A stretch of 64,000 nt of DNA from Calliopum simillimum (lineage: Eukaryota > Arthropoda > Insecta > Diptera > Lauxaniidae). The notes below the pieces were generated by a model. That model saw nothing but the letters and a program-made list of their open reading frames with translations, was not told where the DNA came from and did not search any database. Positions 48,798 through 60,235 of the stretch are shown here, in pieces. The DNA lies in assembly GCA_951812925.1 (NCBI GenBank), contig OX638368.1, positions 19,903,187 to 19,967,186 on the forward strand, in the 5' to 3' direction. The stretch's first letter is position 1. Each line of letters starts with the position of its first letter. The position numbers were made by a program, and so were the translations under genes.

Positions 48798-48870
48798 ATT
48801 TAGGGTGGCCCTCATCCAAAAATAATATTTAATAACATTATCTCGAAGTCCGTTTAAGCGATTAAGCGAG

Positions 48871-49184
48871 CTGGTCTCGGTACCCAACGGTTTTCCCGAA
48901 TCGACTTTCCCGACAACAATTTTCACAGCATACGTATTCCCGACAACCTTTTTCCCGAATCGAATCTCCCGACAGCACTTTTTTCCGACACCACTACAAA
49001 ATCTCAACCACTGATTTCTACTCACAACAAAACCAAATGTCGGAACAGAGGTCATTTTATTGTTTTGGATAAAATGTTGTCGTGAAAATGTATTCGGGAA
49101 AAAAGCTGTCGAGAAATCGTCTGTCAGGAAAATTGACTTTCGTGATCTTCGTTTCGGGAAATCCGACGGGAATCGCTGATCTCA
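48871..49184. mobile_element. Possible third FB-like foldback
   Basis: The element would be 48880-49175. Ends share CCCAACGGTTTTCCCGAA against the inverse of TTCGGGAAATCCGACGGG. Direct repeats CTGGTCTCG (48871) and CTGATCTCA (49176) agree at 7 of 9 bases. The interior has many TTCCCGACAAC and TTTTCCCGAA units in both orientations. Diverged; the class is inferred by likeness to 2433-3148. Confidence 0.5.
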
Positions 49185-50834
49185 CAATTTATTCCCCTAA
49201 GGGCGACACCTGGACAGCTATGGGGTTATTTGTCGATCATCCCCACATTTTCTTGTATTTTGACCTCGATTTGTCGCCACTTATTATCATCCAATCGACC
49301 CCATTTCTTGGCCTACTTATTATTTGATCAAACCTCGCAAAATAATTGGTTGTTGGGTATCAAAATCGAGAAATCGTGCACTTTATCATGCTTAATATGA
49401 ATATTCAATATGCAAGCTGAATTGTACAAAACCGCCATTGTTTGACTTTTTGAACAACCCCCCCCCCCTTGGCAAAACTAAAACAGTTAAAAAATTTGGA
49501 CATCGGATTCGAACTTTTTAGTTCATAGAAAGATTACTTTAAGTTCTAGATTTGAACTGTTGTTATAAAACTTGGTACATGGACGAGTAATGCGTCTAAC
49601 GAAAACCTTCTAAAATGTGGAGGTGGTTGGCCAAGCGATTTGGAAAAGGTTTAACTTGGAGTGGAAAACCTGTATGACTTATAACATAAGTATGTATGCT
49701 GATGTTGAGATTAGATTCGGATTTTAAGCAAAAAATTTACTTCGGAAATAATACTCTGTAATCATGACCATAGTATAAATACATACATATACTTACGTAT
49801 TTGTAGACCTATATGACCGAACATGCCGCTATCTCAAAGTCGCCATCAAATTAATTTAAGCGGGATAATTTTTGTTTAAGATTTTTATTTGTTAAGTAAA
49901 TCTTATGTATTTTGATTGTAATCATTTCGAAAACCATAACTATTTTCATATCTATTGGATCTAACAATTTTATTAGTATCTTTGTCGCCGCTAGAATTTT
50001 CTTAATTTTTTACCTGATATTTGAGCGGAGTTTAAACAAAAGCCGCCAACACTTAAGTTTTTTTTGGTTTTTTATTTTTTAAAGGTTTTTCCATCATTTT
50101 CAACTTTTTTGTCATTGTTGTTGCTGTTGAAAAATTAGTTTTTATCTCATATTTTTCAGATATAAATTTCCCAAAATATTCTTTTGTATTTTGTGTTTTT
50201 TTTTTCCTCAGTTTTTTATGCTTATTTTTTTATAGCTGATTTTGTGTTTTTCTTCGCTTGTTTTTGGGATTATTAATACCACTCGAGATCTTTATCTTCT
50301 GGCATAGTTAACAATTATTAATTGGTCATAACATTTATCAACTTTTAATATTTTTGTTTTTGTGTGTTTTTTTTCTTTCGAAATTCCTCAGCTTAAGCCA
50401 CTTCAATATGCGCGTATTGGAGTGTGTTCTGTAAGGGAGACATTCTCTGACATGTGCTTGTAGTACGTTGGAGAATCAGCATAATTTTCCAATAATTTTT
50501 CATCTGTTTAGATTTGTCTGGAAAATTTGATAACTTTGTATTTAGAATTAAAGACCGACAACATTTAAATTGGTAATGAGTAACTGATTGGATTTCAATT
50601 AATGAATTTTATGACAGTTATGATATTTTCGTAGGTATATCTATAGATTTGTGGTTAAGAAATAAATTCTCATTGTCTCGACTTATTTCCGTCATTGGAA
50701 TTTAATATTATCTTTAAAATATACTGATTTCAAAGTAATATTTTGATTTCTATCGAAATTTCTCAAAATATATTTCTGACAAGCTTTTTTTGACATTTAC
50801 CACATTTGTCAATTATTTCAGCTGAACATTTTTA
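49185..50834. other. No feature seen
   Basis: AT-rich with T-rich runs; no gene, RNA or repeat recognised. Confidence 0.45.
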
Positions 50835-51722
50835 TTGGGTGTACAACTTAAAAACCGGAATTTTTTAGCGAAATTTGATGCTTTATTGTGGAAAAATGTT
50901 ACAATATATTTTATTCAAAGTATTGTTCATTGGAAGCTACAACATTTCCCCATCTTTCAGGCAATTTATGAATTCCATCCCAAAAAAATTGCGCCGGCTT
51001 GGCGGCCAAAAATGAATCGAGCCAATTTTCGATATCTTGAACTTAAGTGAACCGTATTCCTGATAGGGCATTCTGCATTGATCGGAACAAATGGTAGTCT
51101 GATGGTGCAAGGTCTGGGCTATAAGGCGGGTGAGGCAAAATTTGTATAGATTTCCCATCCGTTGTTTTCCAGGTAATTTTTGACTGGAGCAGCAATATGT
51201 GGCCGAGCGTTATCGTGGTGGAAAATGATTGACTCATGTCTGGTCGCATACGTTGGCCGCTCTGCCTGGATTTTCTGCTTCAATCGGATCAATTGTTGAC
51301 GATAGAGTTTGAGCATTAATGGTTTGGCCACCTGGCAACAGCTCATAATGGATCACACCTAGCTGGTCCTGACCAGGACGTTCTTTGTCTTCGACATCAA
51401 AATAACCACTTTTAAACCACTCACGACAGCTTGATTCAGCTGGAGCATAGTCCCCATAAACTTCTACAAGAATGCGATGACTTTCCGCAGCAGTTTTCTT
51501 TGCAAAAAAATTACCCAACAGAACCTCCCGCAAATGCTGTCTTTTTCTCCAATTTTCGAAGTTATTCATCGTGAAAAAAAAAATAAGATAAAATTGTTTT
51601 GTTGACTGATTTTGACAGCTGTCAAATGTACCTTCAAAATGTCATATATGTATATAAAGTTCGAGCTTTCACGATATTTGTTAGTACGGACATCCACCGT
51701 CAAATTTAAGTTGTACACCCAA
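50835..51722 (-). mobile_element. Third mariner, internally deleted, crisp ends
   Basis: Inverted ends TTGGGTGTACAACTTAAA lie at 50835 and inverted at 51705-51722, flanked by TA (50833-50834, 51723-51724). The 888-bp length against about 1.3 kb and the transposase reading show an internal deletion removing the second DNA-binding helix and the first catalytic Asp region. Confidence 0.92.
50850..51569 (-). pseudogene. Mariner transposase with internal deletion and frameshifts
   Basis: From ATG at 51569: ENWRKRQHLREVLLGNFFAK, KTAAESHRILVEVYGDYAP and DVEDKERPGQ (N-terminal helix-turn-helix), then an abrupt join to DQLGVIHYELLPGG, which belongs to the middle of the catalytic domain. FHHDNARPH (second Asp, about 51215) and SPDLAPSDYHLF (third Asp, about 51095) follow in other frames, then the FFWDGIHKLPERW-type tail in damaged form near 50950. 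The segment carrying the first catalytic Asp is deleted. The helix-turn-helix and ends differ from the two other mariners in the window. Confidence 0.92.
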
Positions 51723-51724
51723 TA

Positions 51725-52731
51725 TTATTTGATTATATTGGAAATTTTCCAATACTTGAACACATGGACTTTATATCACAAAGGGGACATTTTAGTCATG
51801 TAAAAAACTAGTTCTTTTAATACAAATTTTTTTCTTAAAAATTTCTTAAAGGTAAATATATCAACAAAGAAAAACAGTCACTTAAATTGGTTTACAAGTA
51901 AATTTATTGCTAAAAACAAAAAAAATCCCTACACGCATTTGCTTGTTAACCCTTAACTTTTGCTAACTAACTATCCTTTTGTTTGGTATATTAAGGCGTG
52001 ATTCTGGTGTTAGGCTTAACCCATTAGTTGCACACAATTCCAAGAAGTAAATTTTATTGCAGCCAATAAAATTGTTCATTTCAATAGTAGAATGGTAAAG
52101 AGTATTTATGATCAAATTTTTATAGAGAGTTAGGTGTGCTTGGAAAAAAAGTAAAATAAAATTTTATTTTAAAAAAATAAAAGGATAATAAGAAAAAAAC
52201 ATCTAAAAGATTTATGACAATTTTAGTAGTTTGCTTTCGACCTTCAAGTGACAGTATTGACACACAAATTGCATTTAAAAATTAAAAGAATTTTTGCGCA
52301 AGCTACGAGCATTTTGTAGATTTCGTCAGTCTACTCATAAATGTTTTTAATGCTGAAGCATGAGCATGTTTGCAAAAACTGCCAGGTAACTCTGTCCATA
52401 GATATGTATTTGTCTATGTAAAACGCCTCTAACAACATGGTGTCATATCTTGACTTTACAAAAAAGAGATGTCAGATTGTATGTATTGTAATGAGCCTGA
52501 GAAAAGGAAATGGATCATTACCCAGTGAGAAAGATTGCTTGAATGGAATAGGCTTCATCGCCCCTATATAAGTAAAAAGCACTAAGACTGTTTTTTCTAG
52601 TTTTTTCTAGTTATTTGGTATTTCTGCTCCAAAATAGTCTTAAGTTTGATAAGACCTTGTTAGCCATGTCTCTGTTAAAAAGTGGTTATTTTTATCAAAA
52701 AAGTAAAAGCAAAACAACGATTTCCATATAA
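51725..52731. other. No feature seen
   Basis: AT-rich unique DNA. Confidence 0.4.
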
Positions 52732-53855
52732 AACTAGTAAGGGTGTAACTTTTGGCCTGGCCAAAAAAATACCCTACACTGCAGTAGAGTAAGTTAGGGT
52801 AAAGTGGACTATGTGGGTAATGTGGTGCACTTTTTTAATTCCCATATATATACGGTGACCATGTCTGTGTGAGCAAAATCGGGGACATAACGATATTTAT
52901 GCGAAAAAAAACGGGGACAATCGGGGACAGTCGGGAGAAAATCGGGGACAAATCGGGGACAGATAAATATTGGGGCAAACAAAGACTGATGAGCAAAACC
53001 AATAGACTTTCACCTCTAAATGAAACCTCTTTCAAAGCGCAAAAGTATACCTACGTACGAGGACCTCAACTGTACAATTTTCTTCGTAAATTTAAAAATT
53101 TAAACTTTATTTATTGCTCGTTAGTAAAAACATTTATTTCTTTAACTTGTATTACATTTAAATTGACTTTAACCTTAACTGGCACTTTGATATTAAATTT
53201 TATATAAAATTTATATCAATCCACAAGTTAAATTTTACTCAGATATTGTCAAAACGGCTCTTAGTATTTTTTGGCAAAAGAAATTATTTTCAAAATGTCT
53301 CCGTGTCACCTCATATATTCTTTGAGCTCGAGAAAGTTTAAATGATAATTACATTTTGTTATTAAAATAGTTTTAAGTGTCTTTACTGTATGCCGGATTG
53401 TGCACACGTGGAGGGTTTTGGAGGTTCAACCCGCCCAGGAAGATCTTTTTCCCATATAAATTATAGTACCTGGAGACCGATCCCTACTCGGTCAACAATC
53501 TGATCTTATTATTTTAGTCGATGTTTCTATTCATAGCTATTTTTTGTTATGAAACTGGTACCTTTTCACCTCCAATGCTTTCAAAATGATAAATTAACCG
53601 ATAAGAAAAATAATAAGAAAAAACTCGGAAAATATCGAATGGTATAGAAAAATATCAAGAACTCCAAATTTTTTAAGAGAAATAGAATGACCTAAAATAA
53701 ATAAATGGGATACGCCACGCACCCAAAATATTTCGTCTCTTGTATGGGGGCTGAAATATCGTATCATCATGCCTCGGAAAGTTCATTCCATTTTTTTTGT
53801 GTGCATGAGTTATTAACTAAAATTTTTTTTTGGTAAAAAGTGGGCGTGACAATTA

Positions 53856-54136
53856 CACAGGCCCACAAAAAAAAAGTACCATGCGCGAAAGATCAGACCA
53901 CCTGAACTTTATGTTTTCGGGGTCGCTGAATCCGAATATGGTGGCAGATTAGTGAAGTTAGTTCGCGTTTTTTCAGAAACCAGCAAAAATCAGTAATTTT
54001 CAGCATTATTGTTGATTTCTGAAAAAACGCGAACCAACTTCGCTATTCTGGCACCATATTCGGAATCAGCGACCCAGAAAACATAAAGTTCAGGTGGTCT
54101 GATCTTTCGCGCATGATACTTTTTTTTTGGCCTGTG
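53856..54136. mobile_element. Small foldback, CACAGG ends
   Basis: Arms of about 135 bp are near-perfect inverses around a 10-bp centre near 53996. The ends begin CACAGGCCCACAAAAA on the left and CACAGGCCAAAAAA inverted on the right. TTA precedes the left end (53853-53855) but the right flank does not repeat it. The CACAGG/CACTAG start links it to 174-1902 and 32769-33637. Confidence 0.75.
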
Positions 54137-54149
54137 CACAGGACTACAA

Positions 54150-54627
54150 AAATACGCTTTCTGTATAGCGTTTTGAAGCTTTTGCTTATATGGGAGGTAC
54201 CACGCCCTCTTGTCTGAATTTACTCAGCTCCCTCTCAGAGCTTACGCATATTATTCTTAGTATTTATGCGTATTTTGGTTGCATTGTCGTGAAAAATACT
54301 CCTAAAATTGCATTTTCAATATATTTTTTGTATGGGCGGTAGGCGTGCCCGTTGACCGATTTCGCTCGTTTTCAATCCCCCGAGATATCTTTGATAACGG
54401 AGGCAGTGTACCAAATTTCATTGAAATATCTTGCTCAGTTTTCCCAAAAAGTGTATTTCAACACACAGCGAGCCACCCAGCCAGCCAGTCAGACGGACAT
54501 GGCTATATCGACTCAGGAGGTGACGCTGATCAAGAATATATATACTTTTCCATACCTGTCACGCCTCCTTCTCTGCGTTACAAACGGAAGGACAAAGTGA
54601 ATATACCCTGGGTGTAGGGTATAAAAA
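54150..54627 (+). repeat. Family A copy, 5'-truncated
   Basis: It starts in the ATAGCGTTTTGAAGCTTTTG block and runs through a short CAGC microsatellite (about 54475) to GGGTGTAGGGTATAAAAA. Confidence 0.8.
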
Positions 54628-54689
54628 TTATTTCCGTGGAAGCATTTGATCCTGGCAAACACAAGCTAAACTCAACAATTTTTACAAAA

Positions 54690-55457
54690 AAAACTAGCAA
54701 GGGGGTGTAACCTTTGGCCTGGCAAAACATTAAATACCCTACACAGCAGTATTTTGAAAGTTTTGCTTATGTAGGAGGTGCCACGCCCTCTTGTCCAAAT
54801 TCACCCAGTTTTTTCTCAGAGTTTGAATTTATAGTTCTTAGCATTTGAGTGAAATTTGGTTGGATAATCTCAAAAAATGTTTTCAGTAAAGCGTTTTGAA
54901 CCTTTTGCTTGTATGGGAGGTGCCACGCCCTCTTGTCCGAATTCACCCAGTTTTTTCTCAGAGTTTGAATTTATAGTCCTTAGCATTTGAGTAAAATTTA
55001 GTTTGTTTACCTCAAAAAACGCTTTCACTATAGCGTTTTGAAGCTTTTGGTTATCTGAGAGGTGCCACGCTCTCACGTTCAGAGCTTGCGCTTATAATTC
55101 GTAGTGTGTATTTATGTGTATTTTGGTTGCATTATCGTGAAAAAAACTCAAAAAGTTTCATTTTGAATATATTTTTTGTATGGGTGGTAGGCGTGTCCGT
55201 TGACCGATTTCGCTCATTTTCAATCCCCCGAGTTAACTTTGACGCCGAAGGCTGTGCACCAAATTTCATTGAAATATCTTGCTTAGTTTTCCCAAAAAGC
55301 CAGCCACCCAGCCAGCCAGACAGACGGGCATGACTATATCGACTCAGGAGGTGACGCTGATCAAGAATATATACACTTTTCTATATCTGCCACGCCTCCT
55401 TCTCTGCGTTACAAACGGAAGGACAAAGTGAATATACCCTGGTTGTAGGGTATAAAA
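54690..55457 (+). repeat. Family A copy, complete
   Basis: It starts ACTAGCAAGGGGGTGTAACC and shows the TTTGGCCTGGC block, then three repeats of GGAGGTGCCACGCCCTCTTG-type units about 135 bp apart (54776, 54917, 55061), the GTGTCCGTTGACCGATTTCG block, the CAGC/AGACAG microsatellite (about 55300-55325), the TGATCAAGAATATATACACT module, and the TTGTAGGGTATAAAA end. A TATACCC...GGGTATA-type terminal hairpin, the GTCTG/GTCC-type core and the TTCTTGATCAGC module recall, from memory, Drosophila DINE-1/INE-1 non-autonomous Helitrons. Confidence 0.82.
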
Positions 55458-57134
55458 TGGTTATACAGATGATTTTGACATTTCATTTGTTAATTGTCAA
55501 AGAGCCGTATAAGAAAAGATTCTATCTGTCGTGAAACTATATAATCACAGTTTAAGTTTGCATATTCTCAAGAGGTTTTTAAGCTATTGATAAAAAATAT
55601 GAAAATATGCAACTTCATATATGATGATTTAGCTACACAATTACGGTTTTTAATGATATTTTATACATATTAATAAATGAACTGTGCAAATACAGGACAA
55701 ATATGGGACACAAAATAAAATACAGAACATTTGTATGTCCCGTATTTCTCAAATAAATTCCGGGGACACGTAGCCGAAATACAGAACTGTCCCCGGAAAT
55801 ACAGGACGGTTGGTCACCGTACATATATAACAATTCTGGTTATTTGTGCATATTAAAGATCGAAAAACATATTTTTTACGCTCTTTGGCTTTTCTGTTAT
55901 GCTCCTTATACGTGTGCAATTTCTTAATATAAGCTGTGAGGTCAAATTGACTTTCTTTAGTACGTACTGAATAGCTAAATAATTTCCTCAGATCTCTGTT
56001 TTCTAAAATTCAAATAACTCTAATGCATTTGTGGAGTTATTATCCAACGAAAAAATGCATAAGCACGCCTGATTTTACATTGCTTTTATATATTTATTGA
56101 TTATTTCAAAAAAGTGACATTTTCGGGTAATGTGGCCTACCCCATATTATTTAACGCTGATTACTATTGCACCTTTAAAAGTTAATTACATGTGTGGGAT
56201 ACCCGAGTTTTAGTAATATGGAGCACTATCTAACGTATGATTCGGTATTCCTTATGACTTATTCATTTGTTAGTATGAATTTGGTTTATCTTACTAAAAA
56301 ATATTCTTAAATAAGCCTTTACAGCTATTGTATAGCAATTATAATCTAAAATAATACAACTCGACTTTTAGTCAACAAAAGTTGCGAATAACGGCACTAC
56401 TTTAGCAAATGGACAGGGTGATCCACAATACCCAACACTTTTCTTTTTCAGCTATTTTTAGGTACTGTCAATTTATCTGGCCTCACGCTTGAAGGAGTTA
56501 ATATGTTAGTTTATTAATTATACTATAGTAAAAAAAAAGAATAACTAATACTAATTAATTGACCAAACTAACCTACTACTATTACTTTGGTAGAAATTGG
56601 CGAAAAAGAAAAAAGGTAACCACATTACCCTAAGTTACTCTATTTTAAAAATTTTGCTTATATGGGAGGTGCCACCCCCCTTGTCCGATTTCACCCAATT
56701 TTTGTTGGGAGCTTTCATTTATAATTCTTAGTGTCTGAGTCAAATTGGGTTTGAATATCTCAAAAAACGCTTTCAGTATAGCGTTTTGAAGCTTTTGCTT
56801 ATATGGGAGGTGCCACGCCCTCTTGTCCGAATTCGCTCAGTTTTTTTCCAGAGTTTACACTTATAATGCTTGGTATTTAAGTGTATTTTGGTTGCATTGT
56901 CGTGAAAAATACTCCTAAAATTGTATTTTGAATATATGTATATTTTGTATGGGCGGTTGGCGTGTCCGTTGACCGATTTTGCTCATTTTCAATCTCATGA
57001 GTTATCTTTGACGACGAAGGTAGCGTACCAAATTTCATTGAGTTATCTTGCTCAGTTTTCCCAAAAAGTGTATTTCAACACACAGCCAGACAGACGGACA
57101 TGGCTATATCGACTCAGGAGTTGATGCTGATCAA

Positions 57135-58238
57135 CAGTGGCGGATCTAAGCAATTTGCCGCCCTGGGCACTTATTTTTCCGCCGCCCCCACCACTTCAGA
57201 TTTTTTTATAGTAAAAGAAACTTATAATAAAAACATAACACCCCGACTCGACAAGCAATATATCATACAATAGTTCAGGTTATAACAGCAAAATATTTAG
57301 TATAGACACCAAAATGTCAAGAAATAAAAATTTCACAACATTAAATCACATCAATTTTGACATAAAAAAAAAAAATATAAAATAAATTATAACATAAATA
57401 ATTGCACGTCGAGTCGTGGTGTAATAAAACCAAGTAAATAGGCCACATTAACACTTCAATGCTTTGTATATTGAAATCCATCGTTCATTTATAGATTAAA
57501 AATTTTTTCGTCTAATTTTGCTAAGTGCAAATTTGTGAATAATATCTTCACAATCTAATTTAAGCAAAATATCATTTTCTATTGTTAAGATAGCAAGTGC
57601 ACTCAATCTACTTTCTCCCATTGTTGATCTTAAGTAATTTTTGACTCGCTTGCTTTAGAACAGAGAAAGACCTTTCAACAGTGGAATTGGAAATTGGTGT
57701 ACATACGTACATTGTACACGCAATGTCAACATTTGGGAACAATGTGCAGAGATCATTTCTCCGAAGAATATCTATTTTAATATCTATTATTAATATCTAT
57801 TTTAACCAAATATTTTGCCGCCCCCTAAAGTCCATTTTGCATTTGATAAGAGTTCTTGAGCTTATAGTCCTTTGGTCTTATAGAACAATATCTATTTTAA
57901 TCACTAATTTTGTGCCCCGTACAGTCCATTTTGCCGCCCCTTAAGCGTGCCGCCCTGGGCATTGAGTAAACTTTTCTTCAATATATTTTATAATCGTCTT
58001 AATTTAACCGTATGGTACACCACATGATTGTTTTTAATAGGTTAAATCGTCCATTCGTACTGCATAAATAGTTCCGAATTTAAATGATTTTAAAGTAACA
58101 TTTAGGTAAAATAAAATCAAGTTCAATACTTTAATTATAAATTTTTTTTTTTTTTATCACTCTGAAAATTTGCCGCCCCCCCAAAATCTGCCGCCCTAGG
58201 CAGGTGCCTACTGGTGCCTTAGGGTTAATCCGCCACTG
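57135..58238 (-). mobile_element. Second hAT element with 8-bp target duplication
   Basis: Inverted ends CAGTGGCGGATCTAAG and CAGTGGCGGATTAACCC (right end inverted) are flanked by CTGATCAA (57127-57134) and CTGATTAA (58239-58246). TIRs starting CAGTGGCGGAT with adjacent CCGCCCTGGGCA blocks are a known hAT pattern. It retains only the transposase C-terminus and so is internally deleted. It interrupts a family A copy whose intact site, CTGATCAAGAATATATATAC, is present elsewhere in the window. Confidence 0.9.
57496..57685 (-). pseudogene. hAT transposase dimerisation domain, frameshifted
   Basis: On the minus strand: TVERSFSVLK (57683-57650), then, after a frame change, KNYLRSTMGESRLSALAILT and IENDILLKLDCEDIIHKFAL, ending SKIRRKNF and a stop at 57496-57498. 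This is the C-terminal hAT dimerisation region (usual pattern ERSFS.LK..K..LRSTM.Q.RL..L). The frame change fits an extra CAAG at about 57644-57647. The rest of the transposase, including the catalytic core, is missing. Confidence 0.85.
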
Positions 58239-58340
58239 CTGATTAAGAATATATATACTTTTCTATACCTGTTACGCCTCCTTCTCTGCGTTACAAACGG
58301 AAGCACAAAGTGAATATACCCTGGGTGTAGGTTATAAAAA

Positions 58341-58845
58341 CAAAAAAATATTTTTTGAATATCAAATACAATATCTTAAAACTGGAAAAAATGGCTTAGC
58401 ACATCAAGTATCTCAATACTTGAAAAACTGACTTAGTATTTTCACTTGTATAGGAACGACATATCGAAGAGCTCTGAGGTTCTTCTTCTTCTTACCACAG
58501 TAGCAAAGTCATGCGTTTAGAATCTATAAGAGCTGGGTTCAATCCCCAACATAGCCCCCCATTTTAGTATAATAAAGATCCTGGTATCATGATTTTTTAT
58601 ATTTTTTTTTTAAATCCTTGTTAAATTTTCTTAAATTTGGTACCACTTTTGTCACAGCATTTTTTTGATTTGAGTTCATAAAAAACACTTTACTAAAAGT
58701 TATGTTAATAGGACGTTTTTCTTGCTAAAAGTCAAAAAGTGAACATTTTAACTTCACAGGTCCAAAACTTTCCAAAATCCTCTGAAATATTATTAGTCAA
58801 ATCCACCGTAAGAAAGCTCTAAAACCTAGTATGTATGTATTCTCC
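58341..58845. other. No gene; one B-box-like motif
   Basis: GGGTTCAATCCCC at about 58533-58545 looks like a tRNA T-arm/B-box but no tRNA can be folded around it. A similar GGGTTCAAACCC is at 60621. The rest is AT-rich. Confidence 0.35.
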
Positions 58846-58853
58846 TTTAACTC

Positions 58854-59420
58854 CTAGGAGGAGCATAGGGCCAAAAAATTTTGAGAAACCATATTGGTAC
58901 CAGTTATAGGAGAATCATTCCTAACTATGCATGCTTCTTGAACCTCCAAATCCGATGTGCATGCTGCCGAGGCAGGTTGATTAACCACACTTTGGTGGGT
59001 ACCACTTGGAGAGTTATTTCCCATCGTTTTTCGATCCATGCTTCATTAGTATAATCTTCTCGGCAACGCCCCACGCAGTAAGTTATAAGCTTAAAGCTGG
59101 ATCCGGCAAGCGCTGCAAATATAGTGGCCAAATTCACTTTTAATTTCAGCCGTCCAATCTGGAACAGACGCTGACCTGGGAGCCGCCCACTCTGGGTCAG
59201 ACGCTTCAGGATTTCGACAAGATGCTTATTTTAAGGCGGCATCGACTCGCCTTGTCAGTGCCAGTTACGGGCATTGTGGGTTTTCTTTCAAAGCGCAACG
59301 CTGTCCAACGCTACGCCCTTCCACACCCTGGCTGGTCACCCGCTTTTAGTCGCCTCTTACGACAGGCATGCTTACCTCGGGCATATTCTGACCCCTTACC
59401 TAGTGAAGCAAGAAATTAAT
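58854..59420 (-). pseudogene. LINE 5' end with start of ORF1, probable
   Basis: The GC content is much higher than the surroundings. On the minus strand it reads GCATGCCTGTCGTAAGAGG then CGACTAAA (about 59345-59375), a phrase I remember from the 5' regions of insect I/LOA-type LINEs, followed by a 5'-UTR and a 61-codon frame from 59039 (starting MDRKTMGNNSPSGTHQS) that stops at 58854. A related scrap is at 40268-40430. It might belong to the same family as 9350-12599, but no overlap allows a test. Confidence 0.45.
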
Positions 59421-59785
59421 TTTTTTTTTTTTTGTAAAAAAAGTAAGAAAATTAGTTTTTCCCTTAAAACTCCACAGGGGTACATTTTAGACCGCTCTTC
59501 CCATACAATTTTATATTAATCTAGGCCTACTCTATCACTCCTCAGAAGCTTCATAACATTATCGTTTATTTATTTTTTTTTTTGAAGACAAGGAATAGTA
59601 CTTGGCAAAGCATTTAGTAGAAAATAGTAAAGAAATTTCGTGTGTCCTCTATATAACCTCAAATATCGTAGTTTTTGATCTTTTAGGTGATAGAGCAATT
59701 CTGAGACTGGATTCGGATTCAGTATTGGCAATTACATCAAAAATGAAATTTATTTGGTTATATTTGCTTAAAAGAAAACATATGG
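59421..59785. other. No feature seen
   Basis: AT-rich with T-runs; nothing recognised. Confidence 0.4.
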
Positions 59786-60235
59786 GCATTTCCCAGGTGG
59801 CGAACGAAAAAAAAAGGAAGTAGAACATATTTTTATTTTAGTTTTTACTTTACATTATATGTTACTTTATAATGTATTTTGTTTAATGCAAATATTTTCT
59901 GTACTTTTCTTTGTTTTGATCATAATCTGCATTAATACGTGACAATAAGAACGTGACATTTTTTCCACTATACAAATTTTAAATTGAAAATCTTCTAAAA
60001 AAACCAGAATTTCCCAGTAAATGTTGGATCACCTTATCTTGTTAAGTTGACGTGGCATCACCAATTTTTCCAAAGGATGTCATTTGCATGTGTACCAAAT
60101 CTCATAAATGATGAATTTCTTTTTTTATTTGCCCTGGCACTCTGTATACATGTATCAAATCTCATTCATGAACGATAAATATTTTCGGAGATATGGTGAA
60201 GTGATTTTTGTGATAAGTACCAAATCTCATCCACT
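59786..60235 (+). repeat. Family F copy 2, internally deleted
   Basis: It starts GGGCATTTCCCAGGTGGCGA and matches 34541-35285, lacking the part equivalent to about 34600-34800. Confidence 0.65.

Larger units (their letters stand above)
52851..55821. mobile_element. hAT-type non-autonomous element with nested repeats
   Basis: Ends TACGGTGACC and GGTCACCGTA are flanked by an exact 8-bp duplication, CATATATA (52843-52850 and 55822-55829), the hAT hallmark. The left end carries short CGGGGACA repeats and the right end GGGACA/CCCCGG repeats (55690-55800), a subterminal pattern often seen in hAT elements. No transposase is readable. It contains a foldback (53856-54136) and two family A copies. Confidence 0.85.
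52787..56640. mobile_element. Family B MITE, copy 2, interrupted by a hAT element
   Basis: The ends GAGTAAGTTAGGG and the inverse of GAGTAACTTAGGGTAATG are flanked by TA (52785-52786, 56641-56642). Its two parts (52787-52850 and 55830-56640) match copy 1 (10652-11543) in reverse orientation, for example ACAATTCTGGTTATTTGTGC at 55831. Without the insertion it would be about 875 bp, against 892 in copy 1. Confidence 0.88.
52732..58340 (+). repeat. Family A copy split by nested insertions
   Basis: The host copy is in three pieces: 52732-52784 (ACTAGTAAGGGTGTAACTTT through the CTACACTGCAG end), 56643-57134 and 58239-58340. The first gap holds family B copy 2 (52787-56640) and the second holds a hAT element (57135-58238). 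Joined in order the pieces give the block order of uninterrupted copies such as 48013-48797. Confidence 0.88.

Noticed and set aside
58533..58545. tRNA T-arm-like GGGTTCAATCCCC (and a similar motif at 60621).
   Set aside because: No acceptor, D-arm or anticodon arm could be placed around either motif.
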